In this document: one piece after another, positions 58,098 to 64,000 of the stretch
How the letters are laid out: each line of letters starts with the position of its first letter
Numbering within the stretch: the stretch's first letter is position 1
From: Verrucomicrobiota bacterium
Lineage (GTDB): Bacteria > Verrucomicrobiota > Verrucomicrobiia > Verrucomicrobiales > Verrucomicrobiaceae
Direction: 5' to 3'
Length of the DNA: 64,000 bases
Assembly: GCA_025360015.1 (NCBI GenBank)
Contig: JANYCZ010000008.1
Coordinates: 1 to 64,000 of the forward strand
Made by a program: the position numbers and the translations under genes
Notes under the pieces: generated by a model
The model's database searches: none
Seen by the model: the letters and a program-made list of their open reading frames with translations, nothing else
Told to the model about the DNA's origin: nothing

Positions 58098-58781
58098 CTA
58101 GGCGGTCATTTCCTGGAACATCATGGCCAGTTCATTCGCGGCGTCGTGCGCTTTGGCGTGACGGCACACATCGGGATGGATCTGCATCGCAATCCGGTTC
58201 CGCCATAGCTTTGCCAGCTCCGCATCACGATAATGGGCCTGCGTCAGCCCCAGCACCCGCTGGCGGCATTCACCATCCAGTTCCACCAGAGCGAAAATCA
58301 GCCGGGCGGGCTCCGAAACAAAATAGCTCTCCCCTGTCTGCGGCGAGCCCCCGGTCGGAAAAACGCTGCGGTGAATGTACTTCCGCGCCTTGCCATCCTT
58401 CACCTCCAGCATCCCACCGCCGGCGCACAGCGCCTTCACCGCCGCCGTCACTTCGGCAAGCGTGTAATGTTTGAACTTCTTCAGCGCTTTGCCGAGATCA
58501 GCCTCCTTCCAAAGCACCGCCCCCTTTTCCTCGCTGGTGCGCTGAAGCAACTCCGCCAGCGCCTCACCAGCAGCCACAGGCGGATGCTCCCCAGCAAACC
58601 AGAAAACAACCCCACCGCTGACCTTTTGGACGATCCGCCCCTCCTTCTCCAAATCCAGCAAAGCCGCCTGCTTCTCCAGCACCTTGCTTTTGCCGATCAA
58701 AGAAGAACGCGCACACCCCACACCACCCGCCTTGTGCAGCTTCGCCAGAAGAGCTTGGACCGTTTTGGAATCTTCAGGCAT
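58098..58781 (-). CDS. J-domain-like protein with helical/winged-helix-like N-terminus
   Basis: 227 residues from ATG 58781 (MPEDSKTVQALLAKL). The N-terminal two-thirds (about residues 1-150) contain repeated helix-strand segments (LIGKSKVLEKQAALLDLEKE; GRIVQKVSGGVVFWF; YTLAEVTAAVKALCAGGGML), resembling two winged-helix folds. The C-terminus has a J-domain-like helix pair around His202-Pro-Asp204 (WRNRIAMQIHPDVCRHAKAH), ending soon after helix III. HPD is the Hsp70-stimulating loop of J proteins. The gene ends two bases before the HNH-like gene, so they form one unit. Which Hsp70, if any, it contacts is unknown. Confidence 0.6.
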   Translation of the reverse strand: MPEDSKTVQALLAKLHKAGGVGCARSSLIGKSKVLEKQAALLDLEKEGRIVQKVSGGVVFWFAGEHPPVAAGEALAELLQRTSEEKGAVLWKEADLGKALKKFKHYTLAEVTAAVKALCAGGGMLEVKDGKARKYIHRSVFPTGGSPQTGESYFVSEPARLIFALVELDGECRQRVLGLTQAHYRDAELAKLWRNRIAMQIHPDVCRHAKAHDAANELAMMFQEMTA

Positions 58782-59169
58782 AAGAGGAGCGCGTAAGCAG
58801 CAGGATGGCAGCAGAGCATGAAAGCTAGGCATGGCAAATACTACGCCAGCTCATTTCCTCTGAAGCTCAACTTTTCCGCCCCTGATTTCTCCATCCTCCT
58901 CGCGGCCATTCACGCCTTCCAGAGCAAGCTAAAGCTCGCGACTACTTTTCGCTCCCTCCATTCTCAGCCACCTCTTCCCCCTTGTCCTTCGCGTGAAGAA
59001 GCATCACTCTCCGCCCGCAAAGAACCCCGCCCACGCCGCGTTAAGAAATACTGATTAAAACCGCAGCGCAAAGAAGACCGCACAGAAATGCCTTCAAACT
59101 CCGATCTCTGCGGTTTTCTAATCTCTCGCGGTGCAAATCATTCAGTGCTTCTTTAAGCGTCTCCCTCTC
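58782..59169. promoter_or_regulatory. Divergent intergenic region with interrupted inverted repeat
   Basis: The HNH/J-domain unit and the DUF4175-type gene diverge from this 388-bp gap. gattaaaaccgcag (59053-59066) pairs with ctgcggtttt-ct-aatc (59108-59123), leaving a 41-base loop. The element lies 46-117 bp upstream of the DUF4175-type start codon. No other clear promoter elements were identified. Confidence 0.4.
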
Positions 59170-62100
59170 ATGAATCTCGCCCTCCGTCCCGCCACGCACG
59201 AAGCTTTGCAACGCTTTCGCCTGCGCCGTCAGAAGCTGCTGCAGTTCCGCGCAGCCCTCTGTGCTGCGGCACTCGCCCTCGCCGCTTTCGTGCTCATCGC
59301 CCTGCTGGACCGCGTGAGGTTCATGCCGGATGCGCTGCGTCCGTGGGTCACGCTCACCGCTTACGGTGCCGCCGCGTATGCGGCCTGGCGTGTGGCGTGG
59401 AGATTCATCGCGCAGGCGAATGGCAAAGAAGGCACGGCCAAACTCATCGAGGCTGCGGAGCCGGCGCTGCGCGAGCGCCTTCTGGCGGCGGTGGAGCTTG
59501 CCGATCCGAAGGGTGGCGTGAACGTGAAGGACTCCGTCGAGTTCCGCGAGAAGCTGCAGGACGATGTCGCCGCCTCCATCGAAGGCATTGACTGGAACAC
59601 CAAGCTGCCCACGCGCACGCTGCGCCCGTGGTTCTTCGCGGCGGGTGGGGTGGTCGCGGCCATCCTCGTGCTCTGCCTCATCCCTGGCCTGCACCTCAGC
59701 GGCTTCATGGCACGTGCGGCGCTGCCCTTCGCGAATCTTGAACGGCCCGCCTCGGTGAAGATCCGCATTTTGGAACCGCTGAAGGCGAGCACGCTCGCTC
59801 CCATTGGCTCGGAGGTCGCGCTGATCATCGAAACCGAAGGCCCGCAGCCCGCGCAGGCCACGCTGGAGTTCGCCGTGGAAGGCTCCAAGCCCCGCCGCAC
59901 CGAGCTCTCCGCCGTCGGCACCGCACGCTTTGAAGGCGTCGTCCCTGTTGGCCAGACGGACGTGCGCTACCGCATCCATGCCGCCGATGCCATCACCCCC
60001 TGGCGCACCCTCAGCGCCCGCGCACGGCCCCGCATTGTCGAGTTCACCAAGACCATCGTCCCGCCGAAGTACTCCGGCTGGCCGGAGTCCCAGGTCAAGG
60101 CAGACCAGGGCGATCTCGAAGCCCTCGACGGCTCCACCATCAAGCTCACGCTCAAGACGAACCAGCCTGTCTCGCAGAGCGACTTCCAGTTGAACCCCGA
60201 TCTCCCCGAGAAAAAGACCCTGCCCTCCACCACCACGCCCGAAGGCCTGCTCACCGCAGACATCGCCGTGCAGGCCACGCACAGCGCCTGGCAGATCGCT
60301 CTCACCTCCAAGGAAACTGGCTTCACCAATGAGGAGAGCACGCCATGGCGCATCACCACCATCCCCGATCTCCCGCCGACCGCGCAGATCAGCGAGCCTG
60401 CGGAGCAGATCGAGCTCCTGGCCGATGAAGCCGTGCGCCTCACCGGTCTCGCCACCGATGACGTCGGCCTCGGCGGCTTGAAACTCGCCCACGCCATCAA
60501 TGGTGCGAACTGGACCGAGCGCGATCTCCCCTTCACCAAAGCCGCCAAAGAAGCCCCGGTGCAGACGCTGCTCCCCCTGGCACCGCTTGGCGTGAAGACG
60601 GGCGATGCTTTGCTGATCAAGCTCATCGCCATCGACCTCAAAGGGCAGAAGGCGGAGTCGCCGCCTGTGCGCATCATCATCCTGGAGCAGACGGTCGATC
60701 CCCGCCAGCGCGAGTGGGCGGAAAGCCAGCGCCGCCTCGCGCTGAAGGCCGACCGCCTTGAGGAGCAAACGCGCGAGCTGCGCAAGGACCTGGAGAAGGT
60801 GCGCAAGACCGAACGCAACGCCCGCAAAGACAAAGACCCCGACAAGGCGAAGGATGAAGCCGCCAACGTCCTGGCCTCCGCGCAGGAAAAACTCGAGCAG
60901 GTCAAAGCGCAGTCCGAAGAACTGTGGACCGCGCTGAAGGAAGCCGCCCGCGATGCGCCGAACCAGCTCGATGCCGCCGAGGCGCAGCTCCTTGGCAAAA
61001 AGCTCGCCCAGCTCCGCCGCGAGCAGCTCCCCGATCTCGACAAGCTCAATGCGCCCGAGATTGAAAACACCGAGCAGATCAAGCGCGCCGCCAATGAAGC
61101 CGCCGGCCACGCCGCCGTCATCGCCGATGCGCTCCGCGCCTTCGCCGCCGAAGACAGCGCCAAGATCGCCGCCAAAGAATCCCAGCAACTCCAGCGCCAG
61201 GCCCGCATGCTCACGGACACTTCACTGCAAGCCAACCGCGATGCCGAGCAGCGCCCCAAATGGCAGGAGCAGCAGCGCGCGCTGATGGCGCAGGCCAAGA
61301 CCTTGCAGAAGGATCTCGACAAGCTCGATGAAACGCAGAAGGGCCGCAATCGCGGACAGCTCCAGGAGGTGGACAAACGCATCGCCGAGACCTCCGCGGA
61401 TCTCACCAGCAGCCTCGACAAGCCCGACCAGACCAAGAGCCCCGAGCACCTCTACGGCGCCTCCGACAATCTGCGCAGCCGCCTTCAACAGGCCGCGGAC
61501 ATCAGCCGGAACATCGCCGAGCAAACCGCCAACGACGCCACGCAGCGCCGTGAAAACCTCAACCGCCAGGACAACCCCGCTCTCCAAAAACTGGAGGAGG
61601 CGCGGAACTACCTCGCCAACGCCGAAAACATCACGCGTGATCCCCGTCACAACAAGAAAGACCACGACGACCTCACGCCCGTCGAGAAAGCGGAAAAGCT
61701 CCTTACCCAGTCCGCCAAACAGCTCCAAGACCAGGCCGAGCTGCGCGAGCAAAACCAGACCACCAACACCCAGGCCGCGCTGGACATGAACCGCGCCAGC
61801 CGCGCCGTGGACGAGCTCGCCCGCCAGACCACCGAGGCCAAAAAGGTCCCCCTGCTCTCTCCCGAAGCCGCCGAGAAAGCGCGCCGCAGCAACGCACCTC
61901 CATCCGAAGCCACGAAGGCCATGACCAACTTAAAGGAGCAGGCCACGCAGCTCACGCAGGCCGCACGCGCGCTGGAGGCAGACGCCCTCGCGCAAGATGC
62001 GGCGCAGGCGCTTGAGGCCGCGCAGGCGGAGTCCATGCTGCCGCAGAATCAGCAGGACCTCGCGCAAAGCGCCGCGCAGTCCAAGGCCGCCGCCGAGGCG

Positions 62101-63852
62101 CTGCAGCAGGTGCCGGAAAAGATCAACCGCGCCCGCATTGCCGAGGCCATGCAGCAGAAAGATCCCCAAGGCGCGAACAATCTCCGCCAGGCCGCGCAGC
62201 AGGCCAGCGACACCTCGCGCAACGCAGCCGAACAAAACAAAAACCTCGCCCGCGAGGCCGCGCAGCAGCAGCCCGGCCAGCAGCTCAACAACCAGGGGGC
62301 GCTGCAGGCCACCGCCGACGCGCAGAAGAAGGCCCACGAACTCGCCGCGCAGCTCCAGCCGCAGATCGATGCCGCACGCGCGCAGCTCGCCACGCTCACT
62401 CCCGAAGTCAGCGACATGATGAAACGCGTGGCCGCCGATTTGAAGCAGACTCAGCAGGAAACGCAGACCGCCGCCGATGCCGCAAAAGCTGAAAAGCCCG
62501 TCGCCGAAGTCGCCGAGAAAGCCCAGGAGCTGCGCCCTGAAGCCGCCGCCAACGCCGAGAAAATGGCCGCTCTACAAGCCGCCCTGCGCCAGGAAGCCAA
62601 CGCGTCTGACTTGACCAAGCAGGCCGAAACCCAGCTTGCCCGCACCGCCGATGTCGCGCTCGCGCAGATGCAGCAGAAGACGCCGCAGATCGCGCAGAAT
62701 TTGAAGCAGGCCGCGCAGGCATCGCAAAGCAAGCCGCAGGCCCAGGCCTTGCAGTCCGCCGCCACCGCGCAGCAGCAGACCGCGCAGGCGCTGGAGCAGC
62801 TCGCGCAAAACATGCAGAAGGTGGAGGACGGCCAGCAGCTCACCGAAGCCGATCAAGCCGCCATGCAAAAGATGGAGCAGGAGCTCGGCGTGCAGGAGCC
62901 GCTGGATGAAGCGTATGACCGCGCCAAGCAGCTCGCCGAAATGGCGCAGGACGCCACGCAAAATCCGCAGGCCGTGCTTGAAGCTCTTGAAAAAGAACTG
63001 CCCAAGAATCAGGCGATGCAGAAGGCCCTCGCTGAAACCGCGCAGTCCACCGCGCAACTGGCCGAGCAGGCCGTCGCCAAAGAAACGCAGCAGGCCGTGC
63101 AGAACGGCATGGCGCAGAAGCAGGCCGCCAGCGATCTCGCGCGCGTCTCCCGCCATCAGCAGCGCCTTGGCGACAAAGAAGCCGCGGAACAAGTCGCCCA
63201 GGCCAGCAATCAACTCCAGCAGGCCGGTCAGAAAGCCGAAGCCACCCAGGCCCATCCCGTGCCCAATCCGCAGGCCTCACAGCAGAGCCAGGCCAGCGCC
63301 GGCAAAGCAGCCAAAGCCGCCGAATCCACCGCCAGCAAAACCTCCCCTCCCGTGCTCGCCTCCCCCCTCGAACAACTCCAGGGCCAGATGCTCGCCCAGG
63401 CGCTCGACCAGCTCGATGCCCAGCTTCACCCCATGCAGGGCAGCCAGCAGCAGCAGTCGCAAAACGGCCAGCAGCAGGCCGGTCAGCCACAGCAAGGCCA
63501 GCAGGCCCAGCAGAGCCTCAACAACGCCCAGCAGGCCCAGCAGCAAAGCATGGCCGACTCCCGCAATCAGGGCCAGGCCCCCGGCCAGAAACCCTCCCAG
63601 CAGCAGGCGCAAAACCAGAAACAGCAGGGTCAAAATTCCCAGGCCCAGTCCGCCGAAGGCGGCAATCAATCCACGCAACTGCAAGACGGCGTGCTCGGAC
63701 AAGTCATGGTCCTCACCAAAGGCGACTGGGGCCACCTGCCGCAAAAAATGGCCGACGACCTCACCGAAGCCACCCGCTCCGAAGCCGCCCCCGAATACCG
63801 CGCTGCGATTGAGAGCTACTATAAGGCGATTGCGGCGAAGGCGAAGAAGTAG
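59170..63852 (+). CDS. DUF4175-type membrane protein with very long Gln/Ala-rich coiled coil
   Basis: 1560 residues from ATG 59170 (MNLALRPATHEALQRFRLRR). Two membrane helices near residues 34-58 and 65-85 and a third near 160-180 are followed by an Ig-like extracytoplasmic region (about residues 190-500). Coiled coil from about 525 to the end has recurrent Ala, Gln, Lys and Glu heptads (KADRLEEQTRELRKDLEKVR), with a Gln/Ser-rich tail (about 1405-1510). The last 45 residues (GDWGHLPQKMADDLTEATRS) are a conserved end motif. DUF4175-type proteins commonly accompany MoxR/BatA-type gene groups in planctomycetes and verrucomicrobia, but no MoxR gene is in view, possibly because it lies past the window edge. 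Confidence 0.7.
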   Translation: MNLALRPATHEALQRFRLRRQKLLQFRAALCAAALALAAFVLIALLDRVRFMPDALRPWVTLTAYGAAAYAAWRVAWRFIAQANGKEGTAKLIEAAEPALRERLLAAVELADPKGGVNVKDSVEFREKLQDDVAASIEGIDWNTKLPTRTLRPWFFAAGGVVAAILVLCLIPGLHLSGFMARAALPFANLERPASVKIRILEPLKASTLAPIGSEVALIIETEGPQPAQATLEFAVEGSKPRRTELSAVGTARFEGVVPVGQTDVRYRIHAADAITPWRTLSARARPRIVEFTKTIVPPKYSGWPESQVKADQGDLEALDGSTIKLTLKTNQPVSQSDFQLNPDLPEKKTLPSTTTPEGLLTADIAVQATHSAWQIALTSKETGFTNEESTPWRITTIPDLPPTAQISEPAEQIELLADEAVRLTGLATDDVGLGGLKLAHAINGANWTERDLPFTKAAKEAPVQTLLPLAPLGVKTGDALLIKLIAIDLKGQKAESPPVRIIILEQTVDPRQREWAESQRRLALKADRLEEQTRELRKDLEKVRKTERNARKDKDPDKAKDEAANVLASAQEKLEQVKAQSEELWTALKEAARDAPNQLDAAEAQLLGKKLAQLRREQLPDLDKLNAPEIENTEQIKRAANEAAGHAAVIADALRAFAAEDSAKIAAKESQQLQRQARMLTDTSLQANRDAEQRPKWQEQQRALMAQAKTLQKDLDKLDETQKGRNRGQLQEVDKRIAETSADLTSSLDKPDQTKSPEHLYGASDNLRSRLQQAADISRNIAEQTANDATQRRENLNRQDNPALQKLEEARNYLANAENITRDPRHNKKDHDDLTPVEKAEKLLTQSAKQLQDQAELREQNQTTNTQAALDMNRASRAVDELARQTTEAKKVPLLSPEAAEKARRSNAPPSEATKAMTNLKEQATQLTQAARALEADALAQDAAQALEAAQAESMLPQNQQDLAQSAAQSKAAAEALQQVPEKINRARIAEAMQQKDPQGANNLRQAAQQASDTSRNAAEQNKNLAREAAQQQPGQQLNNQGALQATADAQKKAHELAAQLQPQIDAARAQLATLTPEVSDMMKRVAADLKQTQQETQTAADAAKAEKPVAEVAEKAQELRPEAAANAEKMAALQAALRQEANASDLTKQAETQLARTADVALAQMQQKTPQIAQNLKQAAQASQSKPQAQALQSAATAQQQTAQALEQLAQNMQKVEDGQQLTEADQAAMQKMEQELGVQEPLDEAYDRAKQLAEMAQDATQNPQAVLEALEKELPKNQAMQKALAETAQSTAQLAEQAVAKETQQAVQNGMAQKQAASDLARVSRHQQRLGDKEAAEQVAQASNQLQQAGQKAEATQAHPVPNPQASQQSQASAGKAAKAAESTASKTSPPVLASPLEQLQGQMLAQALDQLDAQLHPMQGSQQQQSQNGQQQAGQPQQGQQAQQSLNNAQQAQQQSMADSRNQGQAPGQKPSQQQAQNQKQQGQNSQAQSAEGGNQSTQLQDGVLGQVMVLTKGDWGHLPQKMADDLTEATRSEAAPEYRAAIESYYKAIAAKAKK

Positions 63853-64000
63853 AGAAGTGACAAGTCTAAGGTTTCAAGTTTCAAGCTCATCGAGCGTTCC
63901 CGCCTATCAGCAGTACACGCATAGCACGCGCTGCGCAGGTCCCAGTAAGCACTGCCAAGCTTCAGTTCGTTCTGGATTCTGGAAAGCCCCCGCGCTGCCC

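Noticed and set aside
59041-61188. Minus-strand frame of 715 codons opposite the DUF4175-type gene
   Set aside because: Produced by the biased Ala/Gln/Lys codons on the plus strand. No motif or start signal supports it.

Overview
The window looks like the chromosome of a Gram-negative member of the Verrucomicrobiota, possibly near Prosthecobacter or Verrucomicrobium. This is inferred from several traits together: high GC, weak or missing Shine-Dalgarno sequences, an autotransporter with associated beta-strand repeats, a DUF4175-type coiled-coil membrane protein, an acetylxylan-esterase-like hydrolase with a second domain, and many secreted proteins without recognisable families. No rRNA or conserved taxonomic marker is present, so this is not proven.

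Region 1 (1-9.5 kb, mostly minus strand): the right part of an IS701-family insertion sequence beside a truncated membrane-protein gene, a NERD-domain protein, a 62-residue protein, a pair of hybrid histidine kinases (PAS-PAS-HK-REC and REC-HK-REC), a trypsin-like serine protease and two proteins of unknown function.

Region 2 (9.7-20.5 kb): an erythromycin-esterase-family hydrolase, then a probable cell-wall pair. The pair is a class B penicillin-binding-protein-like transpeptidase and a SEDS (FtsW/RodA)-like polymerase that carries a very large soluble domain. A REP-associated tyrosine transposase, bracketed by two 145-bp palindrome pairs, lies between them. A 1-kb gene-free stretch of inverted repeat elements and a proline-rich single-pass membrane protein follow.

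Region 3 (20.7-35.4 kb, all minus strand): a complete N-type ATPase operon (atpDCQRBEFAG) directly downstream of phosphoketolase, class I fructose-bisphosphate aldolase, a histidine phosphatase and a GH130 glycoside phosphorylase. A CurA/PTGR-like oxidoreductase and acetate kinase lie upstream. Together they could turn sugar phosphates into acetyl phosphate, acetate and ATP while the N-ATPase moves ions. A tRNA-Leu with anticodon AAG precedes acetate kinase.

Region 4 (35.7-49 kb, plus strand): a secreted alpha/beta hydrolase, a small anchored protein, a YdeI-like protein with a C-terminal CDGSH iron-sulfur motif, and a 2998-residue autotransporter with nested repeats.

Region 5 (49-64 kb): a P-loop ATPase with a small partner, a run of small secreted, lipoprotein and membrane proteins of unknown function, and a two-gene unit encoding an HNH-nuclease-like protein and a J-domain-like protein. 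This last unit is the best candidate for an undescribed system. The window ends with a 1560-residue DUF4175-type protein.
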